Of a DNA stretch of 34,198 nucleotides, positions 6,914 to 14,378 are shown one piece after another. The position numbers and the translations under genes were made by a program. This DNA is from Paracoccaceae bacterium (GTDB lineage: Bacteria > Pseudomonadota > Alphaproteobacteria > Rhodobacterales > Rhodobacteraceae). How positions within the stretch are numbered: the stretch's first letter is position 1; the number at the start of each line of letters is the position of its first letter. The notes beneath the pieces were generated by a model. That model ran no database searches. It saw only the letters and a list, made by a program, of their open reading frames with translations, and was not told the origin of the DNA. The stretch covers positions 1 to 34,198 of the forward strand of contig JALEGX010000118.1 of the NCBI GenBank assembly GCA_022763485.1, in the 5' to 3' direction.

Positions 6914-8074
6914 GTGCAGGACATCTCGGATCTGGACAGCTTCCGGACGGAAATCCGCTACTGGCTTGAAGAGAACTGCCCGGAACAGATGCGCGACGGT
7001 GATACGTCAGAGGATAGCATCTGTTGGGGCGGCAAGAACTGGAACTTTACGTCAAGTGCCCAGAAAACCTGGCTGGAGCGCTGTGCATCCGTCGGTTTGA
7101 CGGTGCCGACCTGGCCCAAAGCCTATGGTGGCGCCGGGCTGAGCCGCGATCAGGAGAAGATCTTTCACGAGGAAATGGCGCGGATCAATGCGCGCACGCC
7201 CTTGCAGAGCTTCGGGATCTGGATGCTGGGCCCGGCCTTGCTGCAATTTGGCAGCCACGAGCAGAAGCTGGAATATCTGCCGCCCATTGCCCGCGGTGAA
7301 ATCCGATGGTGTCAGGGTTATTCCGAACCTGGTGCGGGCTCGGATCTGGCAGGTGTTCAATCCAAGGCCGAAGATCAGGGAGAACACTGGCTGGTCAACG
7401 GTCAGAAGATCTGGACCTCCTATGCGGACAAGGCCGACTGGATCTTTGCGCTGCTGCGCACCGACCGGGACGCGCCCAAGCACAAGGGCATCTCCTTCAT
7501 CCTGATCGACATGAGCACGCCGGGCGTGTCCACGCGTCCGATCCGGCTGATTTCCGGGGCCTCGCCGTTCTGCGAAACCTTCTTTGACAATGTCGAAGTG
7601 CCGAAGACCCAGGTGGTCGGCACCATCAACCGCGGCTGGGACGTTGCCAAATACCTACTGACCCACGAACGCGAGATGATCAGCGCCGGTGGCGCCCTGA
7701 TGGGTGGCGGACGGTCGTTGGGTGAGGTGATCGCCAGCAGCGAAACCGGGCTTTCCGATCCTGTCCTGCGTGCTGATGCCATGCGGGCCGAGGTGGACGG
7801 GCTGGCCGTCAACCTGACCATCGAACGCTACAAGGATCAGGTCGAAGGCGGCGGCAGCGTCGGTGATGCCTCGGCCATGCTGAAATACATGGGGACGGAG
7901 CTGAACAAACGCCGGCTGGAGGTGATGATGTCCGCTGGCGGGTCGGATGCGTTGAACTGGGTTGATACGGATGCGCCGTCCTGGCTGCGCTCCAAGGCGA
8001 ACTCCATCGAAGGGGGCACATCCGAGGTCATGCTGAGCATCATTTCCAAACGCGTTCTGGGTCTGCCGGGGTAA
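6914..8074 (+). CDS. Acyl-CoA dehydrogenase, catalytic-type subunit
   Basis: A 386-residue acyl-CoA dehydrogenase that oxidises an acyl-CoA to the enoyl-CoA with FAD and passes electrons to ETF. Seen motifs are the FAD-contact phrase CQGYSEPGAGSDLAGVQ, the NGQKIWTSYADKADW segment, and a C-terminal SIEGGTSEVMLSI, where Glu366 sits at the usual position of the catalytic base. The gene starts with GTG at 6914, preceded by GGGAGGAG. It is followed by a second dehydrogenase after only 5 bp; that partner lacks the catalytic Glu. Adjacent pairs of this sort form alpha2-beta2 dehydrogenases in steroid and other ring or branched side-chain degradation. The substrate is unknown. Confidence 0.93.
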   Translation: MQDISDLDSFRTEIRYWLEENCPEQMRDGDTSEDSICWGGKNWNFTSSAQKTWLERCASVGLTVPTWPKAYGGAGLSRDQEKIFHEEMARINARTPLQSFGIWMLGPALLQFGSHEQKLEYLPPIARGEIRWCQGYSEPGAGSDLAGVQSKAEDQGEHWLVNGQKIWTSYADKADWIFALLRTDRDAPKHKGISFILIDMSTPGVSTRPIRLISGASPFCETFFDNVEVPKTQVVGTINRGWDVAKYLLTHEREMISAGGALMGGGRSLGEVIASSETGLSDPVLRADAMRAEVDGLAVNLTIERYKDQVEGGGSVGDASAMLKYMGTELNKRRLEVMMSAGGSDALNWVDTDAPSWLRSKANSIEGGTSEVMLSIISKRVLGLPG

Positions 8075-8079
8075 ACGAC

Positions 8080-9204
8080 ATGACAACACTGGTACGAACC
8101 GAAGAAGAAACCCTGCTGGCAGATGCCGCGCGCGGATTTCTGGACGAAGCGGCGCCCATCACGCATCTGCGCGGGCTGCGGGATGAGGGCCGGACCCATG
8201 ATCCGGCGCTGTGGAAGGCCATGGCCGACATGGGCTGGACCGGGGTGCTGGTCCCCGAAGCGGCCGGAGGCTCGGACATGGGGCACGCCGCTGCCAACAT
8301 CCTGGCCGAGGAGATGGGCCGGACGCTGGTTACATCGCCCTTCATTTCAACCGCGGTGATTGCCGCCACGGCCTTGCGGCAAGTGTCGGATGACCGTGCC
8401 AACGCCGCACTGCGCCAGATTGCCGATGGCAGCGTGACCTACGCTTTGGCGGTGGATGAAGGGGCCAAATTTGCCCCTGACGCGGTGGAGCTGCAGGCTA
8501 GCCAGGAGGGCAATGGGTTCAAACTGTCCGGCTCCAAACGCTTTGTTGTCGATGCGGGGCAGGCGGATCGTCTGCTGGTGCTGGCCCGCTCGCAGGATGG
8601 GCTGACGCTGTTCGACATTCCATCGGACCGTGCCGGGATCACCCGCACCGCGCGTTCCGTCATCGACAGCCGTGATGCGGCCGACATCGAGTTCGACGCG
8701 GTTGAGGCCACCGGCGATGACGTGGTCGGCAATATTGACGACGGGCTGACCGTCCTGAAACCCGCGTTGGAAGCGGGGCAGGCGGCCCTGGCCGCAGAGC
8801 TGACCGGGCTGGCCGCGGGGGCCTTTGGGCGCACGGTTGAATACCTGAAGGAACGCAAGCAGTTCGGTGTGCAGATCGGCATGTTCCAGGCGCTGCAACA
8901 TCGCGCCGCCCATATGTGGTGCGAAAGCGAGGTCACGGCCTCGGCCGTGCTGCACGCAGGACGCAAGCTGGATGAAGATCCGCAGAATGCCACGCTTGCG
9001 GTCTCGCTCGCAAAGGCGCGGGCCACCGATACGGCACAGCTGACCGTGCGGGAAGGCGTGCAGATGCACGGCGGGATCGGTATGACCGATGCCTTTGACA
9101 TGGGGTTCTACATGAAACGCGCGCGGGTCGCCGCCGAATGGTTGGGCGACTACGGACATCATGCGGCAGTGGTCGCGAATTTACGTTGGGGAGCAGAGGC
9201 TTAA
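8080..9204 (+). CDS. Acyl-CoA dehydrogenase, partner-type subunit lacking the catalytic Glu
   Basis: A 374-residue acyl-CoA dehydrogenase family protein. It has the fold elements, for example LFDIPSDRAGI, RKQFGVQIGMFQALQHRAA and the FAD-binding QMHGGIGMTDAFDM near residues 327-340. The YEGT-type segment that carries the catalytic glutamate is replaced by EWLGDYGHH. With the upstream gene 5 bp away, it probably forms a hetero-oligomer in which this subunit contributes FAD or acyl binding rather than the base. Start ATG at 8080. The SDR gene follows after 2 bp, so translation is likely coupled along the operon. Family certain; the heteromer is inferred. Confidence 0.9.
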   Translation: MTTLVRTEEETLLADAARGFLDEAAPITHLRGLRDEGRTHDPALWKAMADMGWTGVLVPEAAGGSDMGHAAANILAEEMGRTLVTSPFISTAVIAATALRQVSDDRANAALRQIADGSVTYALAVDEGAKFAPDAVELQASQEGNGFKLSGSKRFVVDAGQADRLLVLARSQDGLTLFDIPSDRAGITRTARSVIDSRDAADIEFDAVEATGDDVVGNIDDGLTVLKPALEAGQAALAAELTGLAAGAFGRTVEYLKERKQFGVQIGMFQALQHRAAHMWCESEVTASAVLHAGRKLDEDPQNATLAVSLAKARATDTAQLTVREGVQMHGGIGMTDAFDMGFYMKRARVAAEWLGDYGHHAAVVANLRWGAEA

Positions 9205-9206
9205 TC

Positions 9207-10025
9207 ATGACACCTGAAGTCCTATTTTCATTGCATGGCAAGGTGGCTCTGGTCACTGGCGGCGCGACCGGGATTGGCCGGATGGCGGCCGAGGCATTGG
9301 TTCGTGCGGGCGCACGGGTGCTGATCGCCTCGCGCAAGGGGGACGCCTGTTCCGCCGTGGCGGATGAGCTGAACGCGCTGGATGCGCCCGGTCAGGCCGA
9401 AGGGTTTGCCGGGGATGTCGGCAGCGAAGCGGGCATTGATGCGCTGGTACAGGAGGTCCAGTCCCGGACCGACACGCTGCATATCCTGATGAACAACTCT
9501 GGCATCACCAGAGGCGCCCCCTTGGGAAAGTTCCCTCATGAGGATTGGGACAGGGTTATGTCGATCAATGTCGCGGGCGTGTTCGATCTGACTCAGAAAC
9601 TTCTGCCGATGCTGATTGCATCGTCCACACAAGAGGACCCGGCCCGCGTGGTCAATGTGGGTTCGGTCATGGGGGAGATCCCGATCGGTTACGGGGCTTA
9701 CAGTTATTCCGCCTCCAAGGCCGCGGTCATGCACACCTCTCGTATTCTGGCCAAGGAGCTGGCCGGACAGCATGTGACGGTCAACGCGCTGGCACCGGGA
9801 CCGTTCGTGTCCCGCATGACGGCCTTTGCAACACTGGATGAGGAAAAGCGCGCCAAAGTCGGCTCGGACGTGCCGCTGGGCCGCGTTGGTGAACCCGAAG
9901 ACATCGCGGGCTGCATGTTGTTCCTTTGTGGTCGGGGTGGGGCCTATATCACCGGTGCCATCATTCCGGTTTCAGGCGGAATCAATGTAATGTCCGGCCA
10001 AAACATCTTTGAAAAAGCCCTGTGA
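9207..10025 (+). CDS. Short-chain dehydrogenase/reductase
   Basis: A 272-residue classical SDR. The cofactor motif TGGATGIG is at residues 17-24, NNSG (a variant of NNAG) at 96-99, catalytic Ser153, and the pair Tyr167-Lys171 in YSYSASKAA. ASRKGD after the second strand suggests NADP(H) preference. It probably oxidises a hydroxyacyl-CoA or reduces the keto form. The start at 9207 is chosen because it follows the upstream stop by 2 bp and has a GGGAG/GAGG sequence before it; an in-frame GTG farther upstream lies inside the dehydrogenase gene. Neighbours suggest a beta-oxidation-like step. Confidence 0.92.
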   Translation: MTPEVLFSLHGKVALVTGGATGIGRMAAEALVRAGARVLIASRKGDACSAVADELNALDAPGQAEGFAGDVGSEAGIDALVQEVQSRTDTLHILMNNSGITRGAPLGKFPHEDWDRVMSINVAGVFDLTQKLLPMLIASSTQEDPARVVNVGSVMGEIPIGYGAYSYSASKAAVMHTSRILAKELAGQHVTVNALAPGPFVSRMTAFATLDEEKRAKVGSDVPLGRVGEPEDIAGCMLFLCGRGGAYITGAIIPVSGGINVMSGQNIFEKAL

Positions 10026-10042
10026 GGCGAGGAGACTACCAC

Positions 10043-11056
10043 ATGAAAGACGTCAGCTGGAGCCGGAAGGACGAACACCTTCCCAAGGCGCTTCGGGGCT
10101 TGCGCATTCCCCTGATCGGGTCCCCCCTGTTCATCATCTCCGTGCCGGACCTGGTCATTGCGCAGTGCAAGGCCGGGATCATCGGGGCCTTTCCTGCCCT
10201 GAACGCACGCGAAGCCGATGGCGAACCGCCGCTGCTGGAGGCCTGGCTGAAGCAGATCACTGAAGAGCTGGACCGTCACAATCAGGAAAACCCGGACAAC
10301 CCGGCCGCGCCCTTTGCGGTGAACCAGATCGTTCACCGCTCGAACGCCCGGCTGGAGCGGGATCTGGAGATCTGCACCAAGTGGAAGGTGCCGGTCTGGA
10401 TCACCTCGCTGGGGGCGCGGGTCGAGGTCAACGAGGCGGCGCATTCCTGCGGTGGTGTGGTCCTGCACGACGTGATCAACAACACCTTCGCCAAGAAGGC
10501 GATCGAAAAGGGCGCTGACGGCCTGATCGCAGTTGCCACCGGGGCCGGTGGCCATGCCGGCGTGCAATCCCCCTTCGCCTTGATCCGTGAAATTCGCAGC
10601 TGGTTCGATGGGCCATTGGCCTTGTCGGGTGCGATCGCGACCGGGGAGTCCCTGTTGGCGGCGCGGGCAATGGGCGCCGATTTCGGCTATGCGGGATCGC
10701 CCTTCATCGCTACACATGAAGCCAATGCCCAGAATGCCTACAAGCAGATGATCGTCGATGGATCGGCAGATGACATCGTTTATTCCTCTCTGTTTACTGG
10801 AGTTTGGGGGAACTATCTGAAGCAATCCGTAAGGAACGCCGGGATGGATCCGGACAATCTGCCGACGGCGGATGCCACGTCGATGGACTTCGGACAGGGA
10901 TCATCCAAGCCCAAGGCCTGGAAAGAGATCTGGGGGTCCGGTCAGGGAATTGGCGCTGTGAAATCGGTGGTTTCTGCGGCGGAACTGGTGGACCGCATGG
11001 ACCGGGAATATCGCGCAGCCGGTGCCAAGCTGGCCGCTGAGTTCCTGGAGGGCTGA
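10043..11056 (+). CDS. Nitronate monooxygenase / FabK-type flavoprotein
   Basis: A 337-residue TIM-barrel flavoprotein of the 2-nitropropane dioxygenase family. It shows GSPLFIISVPDLV near the N-terminus, the VHRSNARLERDLEICTKWKVP segment, GADGLIAVATGAGGHAG (with the family His in GGHAG), and ALSGAIATGESLLAARAMGADFGYAGSPFIAT, the FMN-phosphate region. The family includes true nitronate monooxygenases, FabK enoyl-ACP reductase, and IpdC, which works in steroid ring catabolism. In a CoA-thioester cluster a flavin-dependent enoyl-CoA reduction or similar role is more likely than nitroalkane oxidation. Start at ATG 10043, with GAGGAG about 10 bases upstream. Confidence 0.88.
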   Translation: MKDVSWSRKDEHLPKALRGLRIPLIGSPLFIISVPDLVIAQCKAGIIGAFPALNAREADGEPPLLEAWLKQITEELDRHNQENPDNPAAPFAVNQIVHRSNARLERDLEICTKWKVPVWITSLGARVEVNEAAHSCGGVVLHDVINNTFAKKAIEKGADGLIAVATGAGGHAGVQSPFALIREIRSWFDGPLALSGAIATGESLLAARAMGADFGYAGSPFIATHEANAQNAYKQMIVDGSADDIVYSSLFTGVWGNYLKQSVRNAGMDPDNLPTADATSMDFGQGSSKPKAWKEIWGSGQGIGAVKSVVSAAELVDRMDREYRAAGAKLAAEFLEG

Positions 11057-11059
11057 CAT

Positions 11060-11719
11060 ATGCCGGAACTGCTGGTGGTGCGCCATGGTCAGGCCCGGTT
11101 CGGCGCTGCCGATGCCGGGTCCTATGACAGCCTGTCGGAGCTTGGTCACCGACAGGCCGCCGCCCTGGGCGACACGCTGCGGGGCCTGGGATGGGTGCCG
11201 GATCGCGTTGTGACGGGCACGCTGACCCGCCATCACCAGACCTATGCGGAAATGGGATTTTCGCTGGATCCCGAAGAACATGCGGGTTTCAACGAATATG
11301 ATTTCCACGACCTGCTGACTGCCCGGTTTTCCGGCAGCCTGCCGACGGATGTCGAACAGGACCGCAAGGCCCATTTCCGGGCGTTGCGCAGCACGCTGCG
11401 GGAGTGGCAGCAGGATCAGGTACCCGGAGTTGCCGAAACCTGGACCCAGTTCACCACCCGCGTGGACTCCGCGCGCCATCATGCGGCGCGCCAGGGCGCG
11501 GAGCGGGTGCTGGTGGTCAGCTCGGGTGGGGTCATCGGACAATTGGTGGCCAGCGCCCTTGGCACATCGCCTGAGCAGATGATCGCCCTCAACCTGCAGG
11601 TCAAGAACACTTCCCTGACCCGTTTCATCTTCACCCAGCGGGCCTTTTTCCTGCATGAATTCAACGCGACCCCTCATTTCGCCGATGCCGATCGGGCCGA
11701 ATTGATGAGCTTCAGCTGA
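11060..11719 (+). CDS. Histidine phosphatase family protein with altered active site
   Basis: A 219-residue phosphoglycerate-mutase-like protein. The nucleophile motif VVRHGQA is intact (His8), with the second Arg in TGTLTRHHQT (Arg57). At the position of the second catalytic histidine (HGG in the relative at 5132) it has VSSGGVIG, that is Ser155 for His. Other members with this SSGG variant are known in annotation practice, so it may be a distinct subgroup rather than a dead enzyme. It starts 3 bp after the flavoprotein gene and ends 12 bp before the APH-type phosphotransferase, suggesting joint work on a phosphorylated intermediate. Substrate unknown. Confidence 0.85.
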   Translation: MPELLVVRHGQARFGAADAGSYDSLSELGHRQAAALGDTLRGLGWVPDRVVTGTLTRHHQTYAEMGFSLDPEEHAGFNEYDFHDLLTARFSGSLPTDVEQDRKAHFRALRSTLREWQQDQVPGVAETWTQFTTRVDSARHHAARQGAERVLVVSSGGVIGQLVASALGTSPEQMIALNLQVKNTSLTRFIFTQRAFFLHEFNATPHFADADRAELMSFS

Positions 11720-11731
11720 ACGGAGACCCTG

Positions 11732-12760
11732 ATGAGCACCGATACGCAAACCCTGGATCTGGAGGCGGTCGAAACCTATCTGAACGACCATCTGCCCGGG
11801 TTCTCCGGCCCGATCGAGGCCAAGAAGTTCGCCACCGGACAATCCAATCCGACCTTCCTGTTGCAGACCTCGGGCGGCAACTTCGTTCTGCGGCGCAAAC
11901 CACCGGGAACGCTGCTGAAATCCGCTCACGCGGTAGACCGGGAATTCCGTGTTCAAAAGGCGCTTGCCGACAGTGACGTGCCCGTCGCCCGGATGCACCT
12001 GCTGTGCGAAGAAGACAGCGTTATCGGGTCCTCCTTCTACATCATGGACCACGTGAACGGGCGCAACTTCACCGACCCGACAATGCAGGGTGCCGACAAT
12101 GACCTGCGCAGCGCGGTGATCGATGAGATGAACCGCGTTCTGGCGGCGCTGCACATGGTCGATATCGATGCGGTCGGTCTGTCGGACTATGGCCCGCCGG
12201 GCAACTATCTGGAACGGCAGGTCGGGCGCTGGACCAAACAGTACCACGCGGCCCAGACCGAACAGGTGGCCGAGATGGATGAGCTGATCACCGCGTTGAC
12301 CGCAGCGCTTCCCGAAGATGACGGGCAGCGCACGCTGGTGCACGGGGATTACCGGATCGACAATATGATCTTTGCCAAGGACGGGCCCGCGTGCCTGGCG
12401 GTGCTGGATTGGGAGCTGTCCACCATCGGACATCCTTATGCGGATTTGGCTTCGGTCATCATGCAGTGGCAGATGCCGCCGGGGGACGAGGGCCGTGGCC
12501 TGGCCGGGGTCGATCGAAAGGCACTTGGCCTGCCGTCGGATGCCGCATTCATCGAGGCGTATTGCCAACGGCGGAACCTGTCGGGTATCGACCATTTCGG
12601 CGTCTTCCTTGCGTTCAGCTTCTTCCGGATGGCGTCAATCATCCAGGGTGTGCTGAAACGGGCGCTGGACGGGAATGCTTCCAATCCCGAACGGGCCATG
12701 CAGCTGGGACAGTTCGTCCCTCTGTTTGCGCGGCACGGGCTGGATGCACTGAAGAACTGA
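11732..12760 (+). CDS. APH-fold phosphotransferase (ACAD10/11- and LvaA-like)
   Basis: A 342-residue kinase-fold protein of the aminoglycoside phosphotransferase/choline kinase superfamily. Visible parts are the nucleotide-lobe lysine region FVLRRKPPGTLL (51-62), the catalytic loop LVHGDYRIDN (His204, Asp206, Asn211), and the metal-binding VLDWELSTIGHPYADLA (Asp226). This subfamily is common beside acyl-CoA dehydrogenases. LvaA of the levulinate pathway and the kinase domains of ACAD10/11 phosphorylate 4-hydroxyacyl-CoAs so that the hydroxyl can be removed. The same role is likely but not proven here. It shares an operon with two dehydrogenases, an SDR and a histidine phosphatase, and is followed 26 bp later by the IclR gene. 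Confidence 0.88.
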   Translation: MSTDTQTLDLEAVETYLNDHLPGFSGPIEAKKFATGQSNPTFLLQTSGGNFVLRRKPPGTLLKSAHAVDREFRVQKALADSDVPVARMHLLCEEDSVIGSSFYIMDHVNGRNFTDPTMQGADNDLRSAVIDEMNRVLAALHMVDIDAVGLSDYGPPGNYLERQVGRWTKQYHAAQTEQVAEMDELITALTAALPEDDGQRTLVHGDYRIDNMIFAKDGPACLAVLDWELSTIGHPYADLASVIMQWQMPPGDEGRGLAGVDRKALGLPSDAAFIEAYCQRRNLSGIDHFGVFLAFSFFRMASIIQGVLKRALDGNASNPERAMQLGQFVPLFARHGLDALKN

Positions 12761-12786
12761 CGGGTTTCCGGGGAAGGAACGCTTTG

Positions 12787-13584
12787 ATGAAAAATCCGGA
12801 TATCGATCTGATGCGCGATGAAGAGAAGGATCGCAACTTCGTGACCGCACTGGCGCGGGGTCTGGATGTTCTGCGGTGTTTCCGGCGCGGCGAGATTGAG
12901 CTGTCGAACACCGATTTTTCCGACCGCACCGGGCTGCCCAAGGCGACGATTTCGCGGCTGACCCATACGCTCTGCGCGCTGGACTATCTGGTGGTGGATC
13001 CGCGCAGCGGGGCGTATCGGCTGGGGGCAGGGGTGTTGCAGCTTGGCTTTGGTGTTCTGGCCGGCATGGATGTCTGTGACCGGTCGCATCAGGTGCTCAA
13101 GGACCTGCGCAACGGCCCGAACTCCTATATCACCGCGGCGCTGGGAGAAGCCCATCGCGATGAGGTGACTTATGTCGCCGTTCATCGCTCGCGCGAGGAC
13201 GTGTCGCTGTCGATGCGCGTCGGCTCGCGCCTACCGCTGTTTCGCACTGCAATCGGGCGGGCGATCCTGGTCGGGCTGAGCGAGGAGCAGCGGCAGAAGG
13301 CCTTTGACTTCGCAGACCGGCTGGACCCGGAGGGATCCCAAGACCGGCAACAGATCTACAAGGACGCCTGTGCCGAATTCGAAGAACGGGGTTATTGCAC
13401 CAGCTATGGCGACTGGCGCGAAGACGTGAATGCCATTGCCGTGCCGGTGTTTTCACTGAATGGATCACGGGTCTTCGGCCTGAACGTGGGCGGCCCGTCG
13501 TTCCATGTGCAGACCGACCAGTTGGAGGCGCATTACGCGCCGGCGCTGAAGGACGCGGCCCAATTGCTGAGCCTGCGTCCCTGA
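12787..13584 (+). CDS. IclR-family transcriptional regulator
   Basis: A 265-residue protein with an N-terminal winged helix-turn-helix (about residues 20-85; ALARGLDVLRCFRRG, then FSDRTGLPKATISRLTHTLCALDYL) and a C-terminal effector-binding domain (about 95-262; SMRVGSRLPLFRTAIGRAIL and NAIAVPVF). Family members of this type (PcaR, PobR, KdgR) usually control catabolic genes and bind aromatic or organic acids. I start at ATG 12787 because AAGGAA lies just upstream; the frame is open much farther 5' inside the phosphotransferase gene. It is the last gene of the plus-strand run and meets the GST gene tail to tail 10 bp away. It is the likely regulator of the island. Confidence 0.92.
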   Translation: MKNPDIDLMRDEEKDRNFVTALARGLDVLRCFRRGEIELSNTDFSDRTGLPKATISRLTHTLCALDYLVVDPRSGAYRLGAGVLQLGFGVLAGMDVCDRSHQVLKDLRNGPNSYITAALGEAHRDEVTYVAVHRSREDVSLSMRVGSRLPLFRTAIGRAILVGLSEEQRQKAFDFADRLDPEGSQDRQQIYKDACAEFEERGYCTSYGDWREDVNAIAVPVFSLNGSRVFGLNVGGPSFHVQTDQLEAHYAPALKDAAQLLSLRP

Positions 13585-13594
13585 ACCTGTGGGA

Positions 13595-14200
13595 TCAGAG
13601 CGCCCAGGCTTTCTGCAGGGCGGGTCGCGCCAGCAAACGATCAGCATAGGCGCGCAGGTTGGGTTTGTCGTCCATATCCGCGCCCAACCGTCCGGACATG
13701 ATGACGGAATGCCCGGTCATCACATCTGCCGCTGAAAACGCCCCGGCCAGATACTCGCGACCTTCCATGTGCTGTTCGACCGCCAGGAGCATCTGGTTCA
13801 GCAGCTTGGTGGCGCGTTTGACATTGACCTCATTGCGTCGGTCCGGCGGCAGCAGGATGGTTTCCACCACGATGGTGTTGATCGGCGGCATGATCATGCC
13901 TTCGCAATAATGCAGCCACTGCAGGTAGTTGGCGTATTCGGGGTCATCAATCGCGGGCTGCAAACGGCCGTCACCATGGCGGGCCAGGATGTACTGCACA
14001 ATGGCGCCGGATTCGAAAATCGTTGTTTCCCCGTCCTTTAGCGCCGGAACCCGTCCCATGGGATGAACGCTCAGATACTCTGGCGCACGCATGTTGCGGC
14101 TGCCCAGATCGAACTTTTCGATCTCATACTCCAAGCCCAGTTCCTCAAGCAGCCACGCGACGCGGACGGCCCGGCTGTTTTGCGCGTAATACAGCTTCAT
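13595..14200 (-). CDS. Glutathione S-transferase family protein
   Basis: A 201-residue GST with an N-terminal thioredoxin-like domain (MKLYYAQNSRAVRVAWLLEE; HPMGRVPALKDGETTIFESGAIVQYI with the glutathione-contacting ES pair) and an all-helical C-terminal domain. The likely catalytic Ser or Asn lies in AQNSRAVR. The start at 14200 is set by GGGAGGAACAGG directly before it. Its gene is divergent from the second crotonase operon and convergent with the IclR gene. Roles in such islands range from glutathione conjugation of reactive enones to isomerisation; none is indicated specifically. Confidence 0.9.
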   Translation of the reverse strand: MKLYYAQNSRAVRVAWLLEELGLEYEIEKFDLGSRNMRAPEYLSVHPMGRVPALKDGETTIFESGAIVQYILARHGDGRLQPAIDDPEYANYLQWLHYCEGMIMPPINTIVVETILLPPDRRNEVNVKRATKLLNQMLLAVEQHMEGREYLAGAFSAADVMTGHSVIMSGRLGADMDDKPNLRAYADRLLARPALQKAWAL

Positions 14201-14230
14201 CCTGTTCCTCCCAATCCTCTGGTGCGAGCC

Positions 14231-14269
14231 TAGGGGCGTGAATTTGGCCAAGTCAAACCATCGCCCCTA
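14231..14269. promoter_or_regulatory. Long inverted repeat in the GST/crotonase divergent promoter
   Basis: TAGGGGCG (14231-14238) and CGCCCCTA (14262-14269) are perfect 8-bp arms separated by 23 bases, about three helical turns centre to centre. They lie in the 178-bp gap between the divergent GST and crotonase genes, starting 31 bp upstream of the GST start. A bidirectional operator is the simplest reading. A second symmetric patch (TACGTA) lies near 14303. Confidence 0.45.
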
Positions 14270-14378
14270 TGACGTGACGACACGAGGCCGATGCGTGGTT
14301 CTACGTATCGCGTAACGCTCGACGCGCCTTGATGCGCCGCGCATAGTAGACGCAGAGGAAAATGGGGAGCAGGTAATC

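Noticed and set aside
10901-12595. 564-codon open frame on the minus strand
   Set aside because: Covers the histidine phosphatase and phosphotransferase genes in antisense; composition rich in His, Gln and Arg as typical of shadow frames.
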